The translations under genes were made by a program, and so were the position numbers. Source: Aliiroseovarius sp. S1339 (GTDB taxonomy: Bacteria > Pseudomonadota > Alphaproteobacteria > Rhodobacterales > Rhodobacteraceae). From it: a DNA stretch of 64,000 nucleotides. Below are positions 8,500-19,161 of the stretch, in pieces. The notes below the pieces were generated by a model. It did not search any database and had not been told where the DNA came from. It saw only the letters and a list, made by a program, of their open reading frames with translations. Every line of letters begins with the position of its first letter. Position 1 is the stretch's first letter. The DNA lies in the NCBI RefSeq assembly GCF_023195695.1, contig NZ_JALPQG010000008.1, positions 142,195-206,194 on the forward strand. Reading direction: 5' to 3'.

Positions 8500-8516
8500 G
8501 ACAACCTCGTTCAAAT

Positions 8517-9194
8517 TCAACTGCCCAAACTGTCCAGTGAATAGCGGATATCGTCAACGGCAATTCCGCCGGGGTCGTGATGGGTCAGCGTGACCGCCTT
8601 GGCTGGCGGGGTGATCAACAGTCCGATCTCGTTCACGCCGTGGGCTGGATGCAGGTCATGCTGCGCGATCCTTGCACCGGTGGGATCGTAAAACGTTAGC
8701 GTCACTGTCCCCGGTGCGGGGCGCGTGCCCAAAGGGTCGGCATAATCGGCGTGCAACTTGATTGCGAAGGCCGAGGTCCCGCCTTCAAACACCAGCGCCA
8801 ACGCGCCTTCACCCCGCCCAGAGCGTTTCTCAAACCCATCAGGCCCAAGCGGGAAAGCGGCGTTGGAGCCGAATCCTGCGTGATAGGCGACCGCAATTGC
8901 GGCGTGTTTTCCGCCCATGCTGGCGCGGGCTGGTAGGCTGAGTTGGCCGTCAAGCACATCAAACCCGTCAACAGCGCGTAAGCTTTGCCCATGTAGCTGT
9001 GCACCGATGGTCAAACCGGGAAAGGTGAGCAGGCCCTGCACGATCTGTCCGGGCTCCGGCAGCGTTGCAAAGTCTTCAAAATCGACAAGACCCGGCAAGT
9101 GCCCGGCGAGATCGCTGTAGTCGACTGATGTAATTTCTCCGCCCAGAAGGGGTGTGGCGATGCAGACCAAGAGGGTGGCCAACGCCCGGATCAT
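8517..9194 (-). CDS. Exported protein of unknown function
   Basis: A 225-residue protein beginning with a hydrophobic signal-peptide-like stretch ([16 protein letters not shown]). The rest is beta-rich with [29 protein letters not shown] and ends with [12 protein letters not shown], a pattern seen in secreted lectin-like or PEP-CTERM-type beta-sandwich proteins, but here without a sorting signal. I do not recognise a named family. Its ATG overlaps the pyrG stop by four bases (9191-9194), so it is translated from the pyrG message. Confidence 0.7.
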   Translation of the reverse strand: MIRALATLLVCIATPLLGGEITSVDYSDLAGHLPGLVDFEDFATLPEPGQIVQGLLTFPGLTIGAQLHGQSLRAVDGFDVLDGQLSLPARASMGGKHAAIAVAYHAGFGSNAAFPLGPDGFEKRSGRGEGALALVFEGGTSAFAIKLHADYADPLGTRPAPGTVTLTFYDPTGARIAQHDLHPAHGVNEIGLLITPPAKAVTLTHHDPGGIAVDDIRYSLDSLGS

Positions 9195-10834
9195 ACCAGA
9201 CGCTCGACCTCTTTCGCGGCGCGCACGAAGTCGGCGAACAGGGGGGCCGGGTCGAACGGTTTTGACTTCAGTTCAGGGTGGAACTGCACGCCGATGAACC
9301 ACGGGTGGTCCTTCCATTCGACGATTTCAGGCAGGCGGCCATCGGGTGACATGCCCGAGAAGTGCAAACCGCACTCTTCCAACTGTTCGCGGTATTTGGT
9401 GTCGACCTCATAGCGGTGACGGTGGCGTTCTTCGATGGTGGTCGTGCCATAGACCTCCGCCACCTTTGAGCCTTCCGCCAGCGTCGCGGTATAGGCACCC
9501 AGTCGCATCGTGCCACCCTTGTCGTCGGACACATCGCGTTTCACCCGGTAATTGCCCTGCACCCATTCCTTCAGGTGATAAACAACTGGCGTGAAACGAT
9601 TTTCACCGGATTCATGATCGAATTCTTCGGACCCAGCATCCTTGATCCCGGCCACATTGCGCGCGGCTTCAACCACCGCCATTTGCATCCCAAGACAAAT
9701 GCCCAGATAGGGGATTTTGCGTTCGCGGGCGAATTGTGCGGCCTTGATCTTGCCTTCTGTGCCGCGTTCGCCAAAGCCGCCGGGCACTAGGATGGCGTGG
9801 AAACCAGCCAGATAGGGGGCGGGGTCTTCCTCCTCAAACAGCTCGGCGTCCACCCATTCCAGCTTCACTCGAACCCGGTTTGCCATGCCGCCATGCATCA
9901 AAGCCTCTTTGATCGACTTATAGGCATCCTCTAGCTGCGTGTATTTGCCAACGACCGCGACGCGCACTTCGCCTTCGGCGTTGTGAATGCGGTCTTCGAC
10001 ATCTTCCCAGCGACGCAGGTCGGGTTTGGGGGCGGGGGCGATCTGGAACGCATCCAGCACGGCCTGATCCAGACCGACATGGTGAAACGCCATCGGGGCC
10101 TCATAGATCGACTTCAGGTCATAGGCCGGGATCACAGCGTCAAGGCGGACGTTACAAAACAGCGCGATCTTGGCGCGCTCTTTTTCCGGGATGTTGTGTT
10201 CGGCGCGGCAGACCAGCACATCCGGCGCGATGCCGATCGAGCGGAGTTCTTTTACCGAGTGCTGGGTGGGTTTCGTCTTCAACTCGCCCGATGCTGCAAG
10301 GAAGGGCAACAGCGTCAGGTGCATAAAGATACATTGGCCGCGCGGGCGTTCCTGACTGAATTGGCGGATGGCTTCAAAGAAGGGCAGGGCCTCGATATCG
10401 CCGACCGTGCCGCCGATTTCACACAGCATAAAATCGACCTCGTCATCGCCGATTTCAATGAAATCTTTGATTTCGTTGGTGACATGCGGGATCACCTGGA
10501 TGGTTTTACCCAGATAGTCGCCGCGCCGTTCTTTTTCCAAAACGGTTGTGTAAATCCGGCCTGAACTGACCGAGTCCGTGTTGCGCGCCGCTACCCCGGT
10601 GAAACGCTCGTAATGGCCAAGATCCAGATCGGTTTCTGCACCGTCATCGGTAACAAACACTTCGCCATGTTCAAACGGGCTCATCGTGCCGGGGTCGACG
10701 TTCAGATAGGGGTCAAGTTTGCGCATCCGCACTGAATACCCACGCGCCTGCAACAGCGCACCGAGGGCAGCGGCAGTCAGCCCTTTGCCCAAAGAAGAAA
10801 CAACACCACCGGTGATGAAAATGTAACGTGCCAT
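9191..10834 (-). CDS. pyrG: CTP synthase
   Basis: A full-length 547-residue CTP synthase making CTP from UTP, ATP and glutamine. The N-terminal synthetase domain starts with [19 protein letters not shown] (P-loop at about 9-20), includes the [10 protein letters not shown] motif (about 143), and is followed by the glutamine amidotransferase domain with the nucleophile in GICLGMQ (about 385) and the HPE of [11 protein letters not shown] (about 520). Length and motifs match the E. coli enzyme (545 residues). It heads a minus-strand group with the exported protein and the DUF1330 gene. Confidence 0.98.
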   Translation of the reverse strand: MARYIFITGGVVSSLGKGLTAAALGALLQARGYSVRMRKLDPYLNVDPGTMSPFEHGEVFVTDDGAETDLDLGHYERFTGVAARNTDSVSSGRIYTTVLEKERRGDYLGKTIQVIPHVTNEIKDFIEIGDDEVDFMLCEIGGTVGDIEALPFFEAIRQFSQERPRGQCIFMHLTLLPFLAASGELKTKPTQHSVKELRSIGIAPDVLVCRAEHNIPEKERAKIALFCNVRLDAVIPAYDLKSIYEAPMAFHHVGLDQAVLDAFQIAPAPKPDLRRWEDVEDRIHNAEGEVRVAVVGKYTQLEDAYKSIKEALMHGGMANRVRVKLEWVDAELFEEEDPAPYLAGFHAILVPGGFGERGTEGKIKAAQFARERKIPYLGICLGMQMAVVEAARNVAGIKDAGSEEFDHESGENRFTPVVYHLKEWVQGNYRVKRDVSDDKGGTMRLGAYTATLAEGSKVAEVYGTTTIEERHRHRYEVDTKYREQLEECGLHFSGMSPDGRLPEIVEWKDHPWFIGVQFHPELKSKPFDPAPLFADFVRAAKEVERLV

Positions 10835-11038
10835 GCGTCAGGCTGCCCCCGTGAAGTCGGCGCAAATGCGCCTTTGATTATTGGCTCTCGAACTCTGCAA
10901 ATGGCCATAAAAATGGCTCAAGCGAATCCGCTTTCCACGGGGTTAAAGAGATAACCGATTCCGATGCCCCGCGCAACAAGATCGCAAGATGATGGGGCGG
11001 ATAATCTGCCCCTCCTCAAGGTATTGTGGGTATTAACG

Positions 11039-11079
11039 CGTTTCGAGATTAAGTTGTGACACAACTTGGTCTCGAAACG
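11039..11079. repeat. 41-bp near-perfect palindrome
   Basis: Outer arms CGTTTCGAGA (11039-11048) and TCTCGAAACG (11070-11079) flank a 17-base inner palindrome AAGTTGTGACACAACTT (11051-11067). The two linking dinucleotides are TT and GG, which pair as U-G wobbles only if the plus strand is transcribed. It lies about 70 bases beyond the secG stop and 205 bases upstream of pyrG. There is no T run on either side, so a simple intrinsic terminator is unlikely. Confidence 0.7.
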
Positions 11080-11103
11080 TTCACAACATCAGGAAGTTTT
11101 GAT

Positions 11104-11143
11104 CGTTTCGCGCCAAACCTGTTCGCAAGTTTTTCGCGAAACG
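11104..11143 (-). terminator. Inverted repeat directly after secG
   Basis: CGTTTCGCG (11104-11112) and CGCGAAACG (11135-11143) can pair across 22 bases, starting three bases after the secG stop codon. The first five bases of each arm resemble those of the neighbouring 41-bp palindrome. It could be a 3'-end structure for the secG message; there is no clear T run. Confidence 0.4.
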
Positions 11144-11145
11144 CT

Positions 11146-11514
11146 TTAGTCCGCGCGGGGCGGGGTCAGGCTGTCATCTGCGCTGGTCGGCGGAAGCATA
11201 TCTGTCACGTCCGGCAGGGCGGGCGCGTCGCCCTCAGCCGCCGGGGCTTCAATGCCCAGCGTGTCGATAACCGAGCTGTCAGCCGAATTCTTCGCCGCAA
11301 TAACCGTCAGCGTGATCGAGGTGCCAAGAAAGGCAATCGCAAAGACCCAGGTCAATTTGCCCAATGCCGTTGCGGCCCCGCGTGATGACATGACGCCACC
11401 ACCACCACCGCCGCCACCGATGCCCAGGCCGCCGCCCTCTGACCGTTGCAAAAGCACGATCCCGATCAGGCCAAGGGCCAGGATCAGGTGAATGACGAGG
11501 ATGACGTTTTCCAT
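11146..11514 (-). CDS. secG: Preprotein translocase subunit SecG
   Basis: A 122-residue inner-membrane protein with two transmembrane segments (about residues 3-21 and 52-72) joined by the SecG hallmark loop, [20 protein letters not shown]. SecG assists SecYE in protein export. The tail is longer and more acidic than in E. coli (110 residues), as in other alphaproteobacteria. It is transcribed divergently from purA and lies in the same direction as pyrG, with a gene-free interval between them. Confidence 0.95.
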   Translation of the reverse strand: MENVILVIHLILALGLIGIVLLQRSEGGGLGIGGGGGGGGVMSSRGAATALGKLTWVFAIAFLGTSITLTVIAAKNSADSSVIDTLGIEAPAAEGDAPALPDVTDMLPPTSADDSLTPPRAD

Positions 11515-11712
11515 AAGGGACGCTTCCGTGGCTGGAGGTTCGTTCGATCTGCGGGGCTATGTAGGGGAAAAGCGGAAGGGGTGCAAGAAGCGCTGGGCGC
11601 CCAATGTGCAATTGTGGTGCGCGATTGTCGTCCACATGCGGATTACGGGTTTCAAGCCGCGTCATGTGCAGCTATGACCAGTGCGGGTTTTCTTTGTGAT
11701 AGGAAAAAGACC

Positions 11713-13008
11713 ATGGCCAATGTTGTCGTCGTAGGCGCCCAGTGGGGCGATGAAGGAAAAGGCAAGATCGTTGACTGGCTCAGCGAACGTGCCGATGTGA
11801 TCGCGCGCTTTCAGGGCGGCCACAATGCGGGCCACACGCTCGTTGTGGAAGGCGAGGTTTACAAGCTGCACGCCCTGCCATCCGGCGTGGTGCGCGGCGG
11901 CAAGCTGTCGGTGATTGGCAATGGGGTCGTGCTGGACCCCTGGCACCTGTTGAACGAGATTGAGACGATCACCAAGCAAGGTGTCGTCATCTCGCCCGAG
12001 ACGCTGATGATTGCCGAAAACACGCCGCTGATCCTGCCGTTCCACGGTGAATTGGATCGCGCACGTGAAGAGGCGGCCAGCAAGGGCACCAAGATCGGCA
12101 CCACCGGGCGCGGTATCGGCCCCTGCTATGAAGACAAGGTCGGTCGCCGTGCGATCCGTGTGGCCGATCTGGCTGACCACGCAACGCTTGAGGCCCGCGT
12201 CGACCGTGCGCTTCAGCATCACGACCCGCTGCGCAAAGGTCTGGGGATCGAAGCGATCGACCGCGACGCGCTGATTGCACTGTTGAAAGAGGTGGCACCG
12301 AAGATCCTGCGCTTCGCCGCGCCGGTCTGGAAAGTGCTCAACGAGAAACGCAAGGCGGGCAAGCGGATTCTGTTTGAAGGGGCGCAAGGCGCGCTTCTGG
12401 ACATTGACTTCGGCACCTATCCCTTTGTGACCTCGTCCAACGTGATCGCCGGGCAGGCGGCGACGGGCGTGGGCCTTGGCCCTGGCTCGATCGACTACGT
12501 GTTGGGCATCGTGAAGGCCTATACGACCCGCGTGGGTGAAGGCCCGTTCCCGACCGAACTTGACGACGCGGACGGCCAACGCCTTGGCGAACGCGGCCAT
12601 GAATTTGGCACCACGACCGGGCGCAAGCGCCGCTGTGGTTGGTTCGACGCGGCCCTTGTGCGCCAAACCTGCGCCACCTCGGGTGTCTCGGGAATTTCGC
12701 TGACCAAGCTCGACGTTCTGGACGGGTTTGAGACGCTGAAAATCTGCGTGGGATATGAGCTGGACGGCAAGCGGATGGATTATCTGCCCACCGCCTCCGA
12801 TCAACAGGCACGCTGCACGCCGATCTATGAAGAAATGCCCGGCTGGTCAGAAACGACCGAAGGCGCGCGCAGCTGGAATGATCTGCCTGCCAACGCGATC
12901 AAATACGTGAAACGGGTGGAGGAACTGATCGACTGCCCGGTCGCTCTTTTGTCCACCAGCCCCGAACGGGACGATACGATTCTTGTCACCGACCCGTTTG
13001 CCGATTGA
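11713..13008 (+). CDS. purA: Adenylosuccinate synthetase
   Basis: A 431-residue enzyme joining IMP and aspartate with GTP, the first committed step to AMP. The frame is open further upstream, but the ATG at 11713 gives the canonical N terminus with [11 protein letters not shown] (catalytic Asp13) and GGHNAGHT (His41). [12 protein letters not shown] (about residue 297) and [15 protein letters not shown] complete the GTP and IMP sites. AGGAAA lies upstream of the start. Length equals that of E. coli PurA (432). It is followed after 14 bases by a small membrane protein gene. Confidence 0.98.
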   Translation: MANVVVVGAQWGDEGKGKIVDWLSERADVIARFQGGHNAGHTLVVEGEVYKLHALPSGVVRGGKLSVIGNGVVLDPWHLLNEIETITKQGVVISPETLMIAENTPLILPFHGELDRAREEAASKGTKIGTTGRGIGPCYEDKVGRRAIRVADLADHATLEARVDRALQHHDPLRKGLGIEAIDRDALIALLKEVAPKILRFAAPVWKVLNEKRKAGKRILFEGAQGALLDIDFGTYPFVTSSNVIAGQAATGVGLGPGSIDYVLGIVKAYTTRVGEGPFPTELDDADGQRLGERGHEFGTTTGRKRRCGWFDAALVRQTCATSGVSGISLTKLDVLDGFETLKICVGYELDGKRMDYLPTASDQQARCTPIYEEMPGWSETTEGARSWNDLPANAIKYVKRVEELIDCPVALLSTSPERDDTILVTDPFAD

Positions 13009-13022
13009 TCGGGCGCGGGTAA

Positions 13023-13286
13023 ATGGCATTGGGATACAAAGCACGTAAGCGATTGTCTTTGCTGGTTTTACTGGTGGGGCTGCCGCTTTACATCATCGTC
13101 GCTGTATCGGTGGTCAACCTATTTGAGCGCCCACCGATCCTGCTGGAATTGCTGGTCTATATTGTACTCGGGTTCCTGTGGATGATCCCGCTGCGCAAAG
13201 TGTTTCTGGGGGTCGGGAAACCTGACCCGGACGCGGACCCCGACAGCTATCCGCATGACCCGGTAGACCCGAACAAGAAGAAGTAG
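13023..13286 (+). CDS. DUF2842 small membrane protein
   Basis: An 87-residue protein with two membrane helices (LLVLLVGLPLYIIVAVSVV and LLVYIVLGFLWMIPL) and a hydrophilic tail rich in Pro and Asp ending in KKK. This matches DUF2842, a family largely restricted to alphaproteobacteria and of unknown function. It starts 14 bases after the purA stop, so the two are probably cotranscribed, and a terminator follows. Confidence 0.85.
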   Translation: MALGYKARKRLSLLVLLVGLPLYIIVAVSVVNLFERPPILLELLVYIVLGFLWMIPLRKVFLGVGKPDPDADPDSYPHDPVDPNKKK

Positions 13287-13333
13287 GGTTGGAGGCAAGA
13301 CGCACAGGACGATAGCTTCGAAGCTACAGACAT

Positions 13334-13366
13334 AAAAAACACGGCCAGAAAGAGGCCGTGTTTTTT
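13334..13366. terminator. Bidirectional intrinsic terminator
   Basis: CACGGCC (13340-13346) and GGCCGTG (13354-13360) form the stem around AGAAAGA, flanked by six As on the left and six Ts on the right. It therefore works for both the purA-DUF2842 message (plus) and the acidic-protein message (minus) that converge here. Confidence 0.9.
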
Positions 13367-13386
13367 CGTTTTCTTCTAAGAAAGAC

Positions 13387-15423
13387 TTAAGCCGTTTGGC
13401 GACCGCTTTCATCAGATTCGTCGCCTTCTGCCAAGGCATAGCGGCCCGGTGCGATTTTGCTGATGCGACCTGCACGCAGCAAACGACCGAAGGCGCGCAA
13501 GGCTTCTTCGCGCGATATGCCGCCATTCACATTCAGGCCAACCACCAGCCGCAACACATGCGGACGGCTGAATTGCGGCAGACCCTGCACTTTGGTCGCA
13601 TAGGTGGCCGCAGCCTCCATCAGGCCGTTCATATCCGAGGCATCCGCACCGTTCACATAAGCCGCAAAGCCATCCTGCGACGGATCGGCGGATACGGCAG
13701 GACCGCTTGCATTCGCCCCATCAATCTGGGTCTGTCCAGCAACCGTTTCAGCTTTGCTGCCGGGTTTGCGGCTGACACGGCGCGGGCGCACGATGCGCAC
13801 GGCCTTGTTCGACTTGGTTTCAACATCTGCGTCGTCACCAGCGTCATCGTCGTCATCAGCGCTATCAACGCGCTGCTCTGAAACCAGAACCAGCGGTGCC
13901 ATCCGAAGCGAACTGCCTTTGGCCTCGGTGTTCTCGGGGCGCTTGGGGCGTACGGCGCGGGCCAAATCTTCGCGATAGGGGTCTTCTTCGTGCTCGTCAG
14001 TGTCAATTTCACCGGCGTCTTCATCCGCGCGCTTGGCCTGAACCGCCGCCTTCAGATGCTCGATCGAGTTGCGACGGCGCGAGACCTCTTGGCTGTCCAT
14101 CTTGTCATTGGTTTCCGCCAGGATACGATTCAAAGTCTCGTCGCTTTGATCAGCACCACCTTGGTCAAACACCTGATCGCGACGTTCGCGACGGGCTTCG
14201 GTCTTAACCTCATGGTCGATCATGTTCATCAGCGTCAGCGTCGAATGATCGTCGCCGTCTGCGTCGCCTTCGTCAGAGTCCGTTGTGTCGGCGGTTTCCG
14301 CGTCCAGAATGGTCGCGTCTTCCACAATTTTCGGAGTGACGGATAGTTCTTCGGTGCCGTCGTCGCGGCGCATCCGCTTGACGCGCACAACACGATTGAC
14401 CGGTGTCAGGGTGGGGCCGGCTTCGTCGTCGAAGGTGTTTTCCAGCAGGTTGGTGACGCCGTCTTCCAATGTGCCGCCGGTGGCGTCTTCATCATCATAG
14501 TTGTCATCAAAGCTGGCGGCGGCGTCGGTTTTACCGTCCTGCGCGTTCAACTGCGACAAGATCGCGTCAACGTCACCGTCGGTTTCTGCCTTTACACTGT
14601 CGTCAGCTGACAGAAGCAGCGGGCCGCCCTTAGTATTGTCTTCTTCCTGCTCGGCGTCGACTACATCAGTGGCACCGGGGTCTTCATCAGCCAGAGCGAC
14701 CTCTGGCTGGTCCTGCTGATCGTCGGTTGGCACCTCATCAGGTTGAACAATAACCTCAGCAACCTCAGCGTCGTGGCTTTCTGCTGCCGCCAAGTCTGTT
14801 TCGCCATTGCCTGTTTCATAGAACGGCTCGGTATCCGGGTCGTCAGAAAAACTGTCCAAGTCGGTGACGTCTGCGGCCGCACGAATCCGGTCCAGTTTTT
14901 CTTGTGCGCTTTCTACCTCGACATCGTCAGTCACGACTGCTGCGACGTCTGCTTCGGTTTTCTCGGCTTGGACAGCGGCTTCAACTGGGGCTTCGGCTGC
15001 GACTTCTGCAGCAGGGGCGTCTTCAGCAGGGGCCGATTCGGGCTCTGCGATCTCGGCTGTCTTCTCTTCTTCAATCTCGTCGGCTGGCTGATCGGCCGTG
15101 TCGTCTTCCAAAAGCGCGTTTCCCGCCACCAGCGTTGCGCCGGTTTTGGTCACAGCCGTCAGGGCAGAGTCTTCCTGACGCAGAACCACGCCATCCTCTT
15201 CCACACGCGCCTCGACCCGTTTTTGCACTTCGCGTTCGGCGATTCGGTGCAGGACTTCGGCATCGGGGGTTGGGGGTTCAGCGCCAAAATAACGGTCATC
15301 TGCCGCCAGATCACGGAAATACTCCGCAATGGATTTCATTGTCCCAAATGGCTCGTCGAATCCTTCAAGCGTGCACGAAAAGGTGCCATAGGAAACAGTG
15401 AGGATTTTGCTGTTACTCACCAT
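13387..15423 (-). CDS. Large acidic protein of unknown function with conserved-looking ends
   Basis: 678 residues in three parts. The first about 85 residues look folded ([20 protein letters not shown], then [21 protein letters not shown]). A middle of about 500 residues is extremely rich in Asp, Glu, Ala and Thr and is probably disordered. A compact C-terminal region of about 75 residues ([38 protein letters not shown], a final beta hairpin) reads like a winged helix. There is no signal peptide or membrane segment. I recall similar proteins in roseobacter genomes only as hypotheticals. It stands alone, divergent from thiamine diphosphokinase and closed by the terminator at 13334-13366. The coding frame is unambiguous; the function is not. 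Confidence 0.85.
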   Translation of the reverse strand: MVSNSKILTVSYGTFSCTLEGFDEPFGTMKSIAEYFRDLAADDRYFGAEPPTPDAEVLHRIAEREVQKRVEARVEEDGVVLRQEDSALTAVTKTGATLVAGNALLEDDTADQPADEIEEEKTAEIAEPESAPAEDAPAAEVAAEAPVEAAVQAEKTEADVAAVVTDDVEVESAQEKLDRIRAAADVTDLDSFSDDPDTEPFYETGNGETDLAAAESHDAEVAEVIVQPDEVPTDDQQDQPEVALADEDPGATDVVDAEQEEDNTKGGPLLLSADDSVKAETDGDVDAILSQLNAQDGKTDAAASFDDNYDDEDATGGTLEDGVTNLLENTFDDEAGPTLTPVNRVVRVKRMRRDDGTEELSVTPKIVEDATILDAETADTTDSDEGDADGDDHSTLTLMNMIDHEVKTEARRERRDQVFDQGGADQSDETLNRILAETNDKMDSQEVSRRRNSIEHLKAAVQAKRADEDAGEIDTDEHEEDPYREDLARAVRPKRPENTEAKGSSLRMAPLVLVSEQRVDSADDDDDAGDDADVETKSNKAVRIVRPRRVSRKPGSKAETVAGQTQIDGANASGPAVSADPSQDGFAAYVNGADASDMNGLMEAAATYATKVQGLPQFSRPHVLRLVVGLNVNGGISREEALRAFGRLLRAGRISKIAPGRYALAEGDESDESGRQTA

Positions 15424-15559
15424 GGATAACTCACTTTCTCCTCCGAAACTGCACAGGTATACAGACTGTACATGGTTCCGGGAACTTAAACAAAACCGCT
15501 AAAAAATCACGGTATTTTTCCGGACAAATCCGTTCTTAAAGGCAGATTGGGAGACAATT

Positions 15560-16237
15560 GTGTCCATAATGAGATATTTTCGTCAATTTTCCTACAATGT
15601 GACCTTGTTGGGCGGAGGTGCGGTGAATCCCGATATTCTTTCACAGTGCGTGGACCTTGCGCCAGAGCTTGTCGCCGCCGATGGCGGGGCGGATCAGGCG
15701 CTGGAATTGGGGCATGTTCCAGTGGCGGTTGCGGGCGATATGGATTCTGTTTCTGCCCATGCGCGTGAAACAATCGGCGCGGATCGCTTTGTCGAGACGC
15801 CGGACCAGAATCGCACCGATTTTCACAAGACGCTAGATCTGATCGACGCGCCGGTAGTGCTGGGTGTTGGGTTCATGGGAAAACGGCTGGACCATGAATT
15901 GGCGTGCTACAACACGCTGGTACGCATGCCTGAAAAGCGCGTCATCTTGGTGGGCGAGGTCGACATCTGCTTCCATTTGAACGGCGAACTCAAGATGGCG
16001 TTGCCGGTTGGCACACGGTTTTCACTGTTTCCAATGGCGAGGGTGAATGTGCGCGCAACCGGGTTGGTCTGGCCGGTTGAGGATCTGGAAATGTCGCCTT
16101 GGGGTATGATCGGCACATCGAATGAAACGAATGCCCCGAACGTCAACATAAAGGTGGACGGACCGGGGCTGTTGGTGATCCTTCCCCGCGCGCATTTAAC
16201 CGATGCCATTGCGGCTTTGACCCCGCCCAAAGCTTAG
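15560..16237 (+). CDS. Thiamine diphosphokinase
   Basis: 225 residues. The N-terminal catalytic domain has LVAADGGADQALELG (about 36), the metal/ATP motif GDMDSVS (about 58) and DQNRTDFHKTLDLI (about 80), the signature of thiamine pyrophosphokinases that make thiamine diphosphate from thiamine and ATP. The C-terminal half fits the beta-rich thiamine-binding domain. I take GTG at 15560 as start because GGGAGA lies five bases upstream; an ATG three codons later is possible. Its stop overlaps the convergent sdaA stop (16234-16237). Confidence 0.88.
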   Translation: MSIMRYFRQFSYNVTLLGGGAVNPDILSQCVDLAPELVAADGGADQALELGHVPVAVAGDMDSVSAHARETIGADRFVETPDQNRTDFHKTLDLIDAPVVLGVGFMGKRLDHELACYNTLVRMPEKRVILVGEVDICFHLNGELKMALPVGTRFSLFPMARVNVRATGLVWPVEDLEMSPWGMIGTSNETNAPNVNIKVDGPGLLVILPRAHLTDAIAALTPPKA

Positions 16238-17613
16238 CAGTTTGGCACGTTCACGGCCAAACCACCCAAAGACGTCTCCTTATACTTTTCCGACATATCC
16301 TGTCCGGTCTCGAACATCGTCTTGATGCAGGCGTCCAGCGGAACAAGATGCGTTCCATCTCCGCGCAGCGCCAGTGACGCGGCAGACACGGCCTTGATCG
16401 CGCCCAACCCATTGCGTTCGATGCACGGCACCTGCACCAGCCCGCGCACCGGGTCGCAAGTCAGGCCCAAGTGGTGTTCCAGTGCGATCTCGGCGGCGTT
16501 TTCGATCTGCATAGGGGTGCCGCCCATGACGGCACACAGCCCGGCGGCGGCCATGGCGCTGGCCGATCCAACCTCGGCCTGACAGCCGGCTTCGGCCCCC
16601 GAGATCGAAGCGTTGTGTTTGACGATCCCGCCAATCGCGGCGGCGGTCAGCAGAAATTCGTGAACCCGTGATGGAGCCGCGCCGGGCACGTGGTGCAACC
16701 AATAGCGCACCACCGCTGGCAGCACGCCCGCCGCGCCATTGGTCGGGCTGGTCACGACTTGCCCCCCGGCGGCGTTTTCTTCGTTCACCGCCATCGCATA
16801 GACGCTCATCCAATCGTTGATGATGTGCGGGGCGGACAGGTTCATCCCCTGTTCGGCCATCAGGCTGTTGTGGATCGCCATCGCACGGCGGCGCACCAAA
16901 AGGCCGCCCGGCAGAATGCCGTCCTGGGACAGGCCACGGTCGATGCAGTTGTTCATCACCTCCCAAATCCGGTCCAACCCTTCTGCCAGCTCGTTCGGGC
17001 TTCTATGTTCCAACTCATTGGCGCGCTTCATTTCGGCGATGGATTTGCCGGAGGTCTTGGCCATCTCAAGCATCTGTACGGCCGAATCGAACGGGTAGGG
17101 GTGGATTTTTGCGTCACGCGCATCCAGCACAGCTTCGCTGGCTTGTTCAGCTTCGGTCACCACAAAGCCGCCACCGATGGAATAATATGTTTCGCGCACC
17201 ACCACGTCGCCTTGCGCGTCCGTGGCCATCAACTGCATCCCATTGGCATGGCCGGGCAGGGGTGTTTCGTAGTTGAAGATCAGGTCGGTTTTCGGAGCAA
17301 AGGCAAGCGGCCCCAGCCCTTCGGGGTTAACGGTGCCGGTGCGCGCGATCTCGGCCAATGTGGCCTCGGCTTTGGTATGGTCGTAGCTTTCGGGCAGGAA
17401 CCCGGCCAGACCAAGGATGGTTGCGCGGTCGGTCGCGTGGCCGACCCCGGTGAACGCCAGCGATCCATGCAGCGAAGCCTGAAGGCCGACAACCTTGAAA
17501 GGCTGCGCGCGCAGGTGATCAAGGAAGCGCCCAGCAGCCACCATCGGCCCCATCGTGTGGGACGAACTGGGGCCTACCCCAACTTTGAACATGTCGAAAA
17601 CGGACAGGAACAT
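16234..17613 (-). CDS. sdaA: L-serine ammonia-lyase (L-serine dehydratase), iron-sulphur type
   Basis: 459 residues, single-chain form with the beta domain first ([18 protein letters not shown], about 6-23) and the alpha domain after about 180. The alpha domain contains [14 protein letters not shown] and the cysteine-bearing stretches [28 protein letters not shown] and the C-terminal NVPNC expected to hold or shield the [4Fe-4S] cluster. It converts L-serine to pyruvate and ammonia. The closing cysteine near the C terminus is typical of the family. Confidence 0.96.
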   Translation of the reverse strand: MFLSVFDMFKVGVGPSSSHTMGPMVAAGRFLDHLRAQPFKVVGLQASLHGSLAFTGVGHATDRATILGLAGFLPESYDHTKAEATLAEIARTGTVNPEGLGPLAFAPKTDLIFNYETPLPGHANGMQLMATDAQGDVVVRETYYSIGGGFVVTEAEQASEAVLDARDAKIHPYPFDSAVQMLEMAKTSGKSIAEMKRANELEHRSPNELAEGLDRIWEVMNNCIDRGLSQDGILPGGLLVRRRAMAIHNSLMAEQGMNLSAPHIINDWMSVYAMAVNEENAAGGQVVTSPTNGAAGVLPAVVRYWLHHVPGAAPSRVHEFLLTAAAIGGIVKHNASISGAEAGCQAEVGSASAMAAAGLCAVMGGTPMQIENAAEIALEHHLGLTCDPVRGLVQVPCIERNGLGAIKAVSAASLALRGDGTHLVPLDACIKTMFETGQDMSEKYKETSLGGLAVNVPNC

Positions 17614-17694
17614 GATGACCTCGCGCAGTAAGTTGTTCGGACTACAGTTATCATTCCCGGCCGTAATGTCCGCGCGAAAACGACGCTTTTTGGG

Positions 17695-18048
17695 TCAGTC
17701 CGGCCGGGTCAACACAAATGCGGCCCCAGCGCCCATCAAAATGCCCTGTGCCAGCAAGACCCAGACCGGCGCGCCAAGGATCAAGGACACGATGAAAACC
17801 AGCGACATCATCGACACGGCCAGCGTTTTCGCCCGTCGTGAAATCGCGCCGCGCTCTTCCCAATCCTGAATGGCGGGGCCGAAATGGGCGTGGTCAATCA
17901 ACCATGCGCGCGCTTTGGGACTGCCTTTACCAAAAGCGAACGCCGCGACCAGCAGGAAAGGTGTGGTGGGCAGGACCGGCAGGATGACACCTAACAGCCC
18001 CAAAGCCACCGCGCCCCAACCCAAGGCGATATAAAAATATCTGCTCAT
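17695..18048 (-). CDS. DUF454 (YbaN-type) inner-membrane protein
   Basis: 117 residues with an N-terminal membrane pair (ALGWGAVALGLLGVILPVLPTTPFLLVAAFAF), a short cytosolic helix carrying WLIDHAHFGPAIQDWEERGAI, and a C-terminal membrane pair. This order and the LPTTPFLL motif define DUF454/YbaN. Function is unknown. It lies 81 bases upstream of sdaA in the same direction; no promoter or terminator is obvious between them. Confidence 0.9.
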   Translation of the reverse strand: MSRYFYIALGWGAVALGLLGVILPVLPTTPFLLVAAFAFGKGSPKARAWLIDHAHFGPAIQDWEERGAISRRAKTLAVSMMSLVFIVSLILGAPVWVLLAQGILMGAGAAFVLTRPD

Positions 18049-18231
18049 TGATCTTCGCGATCCTTGCGGGTCTTTCGTTGCGCCAGCTTTGGGCGAAGCG
18101 GTCAGGATTGTCCACCCAAGCGCCGCGTGCGCGAAATTCAGCGACGCGCGGCGTTAGCCCCTCGCCACCTTGTCTGATGCGTTTTATAACACGCTGGACT
18201 CACAACATGCGCCACAAGGGGAATCGCTGCC

Positions 18232-19014
18232 ATGTCCGGAGAACTCTCACCCATCGACACCGCCAAATTCGTCGCCGCCAAACGCGCGGTCCAGTATGTC
18301 GAGGATGGCATGCGCGTGGGGTTGGGCACCGGATCAACCGCCGCCTGGATGGTGCGTTGCCTGGGCGAACGGGTCCGCACCGAGGGGCTGAAGATTACCG
18401 GCGTGCCAACCAGCACCCGCACCGCCGAACTGGCGCGTCAGGTGGGGATTGAGGTGACGACGCTGGATGACGCCAAGTGGCTGGATCTGACCATTGATGG
18501 TACCGATGAATATGACCCTGACCTGTGCCTGATCAAAGGCGGCGGTGGTGCGCATTTGCAAGAAAAGGTCGTCGCCACGGCGTCAGACCGTATGGTGGTG
18601 ATCGCCGATCCAACCAAAGCCGTTGATATGCTGGGGGCATTTCCGCTGCCGATCGAAGTGATTCCGTTCGGCCTTCAAACCACCAAAGGGCTGGTCGAGG
18701 AATTGCTGGGCGCGATGGACGTTCTGGGCGCCGACGCGATCCTGCGCGAAAGTGGCGGGGTGCCGTTTGTGACGGACGAGGGCAACCACATTATCGACCT
18801 GCATCTGAAACGCATCAACGATCCGCGCAAGCTGTCGATGGTGCTTAATCAAGTGCCGGGCGTCGTGGAAAACGGGTTGTTCATCGACATCTGCGATGCG
18901 GTCGTGATCGGCCACGGCGATGGCCGGGTCGAGGTGATCGACATCAACGAAGGCACCCACGAAGAAGAACGGATCGAGTTTGCCGACAGCGGCAATATCT
19001 TCGCCGATATTTGA
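18232..19014 (+). CDS. rpiA: Ribose-5-phosphate isomerase A
   Basis: 260 residues. The motif VGLGTGSTAAWMV (about 27-39), TIDGTDEYDPDL with the catalytic Asp residues (about 86-97) and IKGGGGAHLQEKVVA (about 100, including the general-base Glu) are all intact. It interconverts ribose-5-phosphate and ribulose-5-phosphate in the pentose phosphate pathway. It is longer than E. coli RpiA (219) by a C-terminal extension ending in FADSGNIFADI. It sits upstream of glutathione reductase on the same strand (148 bases apart), which fits a link between pentose phosphate flux and NADPH, but cotranscription is not shown. Confidence 0.96.
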   Translation: MSGELSPIDTAKFVAAKRAVQYVEDGMRVGLGTGSTAAWMVRCLGERVRTEGLKITGVPTSTRTAELARQVGIEVTTLDDAKWLDLTIDGTDEYDPDLCLIKGGGGAHLQEKVVATASDRMVVIADPTKAVDMLGAFPLPIEVIPFGLQTTKGLVEELLGAMDVLGADAILRESGGVPFVTDEGNHIIDLHLKRINDPRKLSMVLNQVPGVVENGLFIDICDAVVIGHGDGRVEVIDINEGTHEEERIEFADSGNIFADI

Positions 19015-19161
19015 TCCAAACTGCGCCCGTATCTGGCGCGCGCAATCGTGAACCATGTGACATCGCAGGCACTGGAAAACCTCTGGGGAAACTCATAGCT
19101 TCCAGCGGACGATGAATTGCGCCCCGGGGTTCGGTCCCATGGGCAGAAAAGGCGGATGGAT

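Larger units (their letters stand above)
10835..11145. other. 311-bp gene-free region between pyrG and secG with two inverted repeats
   Basis: No coding potential is seen in any frame. The region must hold the pyrG promoter and the 3' end of the secG message. It contains a 41-bp nearly perfect inverted repeat (11039-11079) and a looser one (11104-11143), listed separately. Confidence 0.6.

Noticed and set aside
11662..12804. 380-residue open frame antisense to purA
   Set aside because: It lies entirely on the complement of a well-defined gene. Its composition (His, Arg, Gln, Val rich) is what high-GC codon bias produces in the opposite frame, and it resembles no family.
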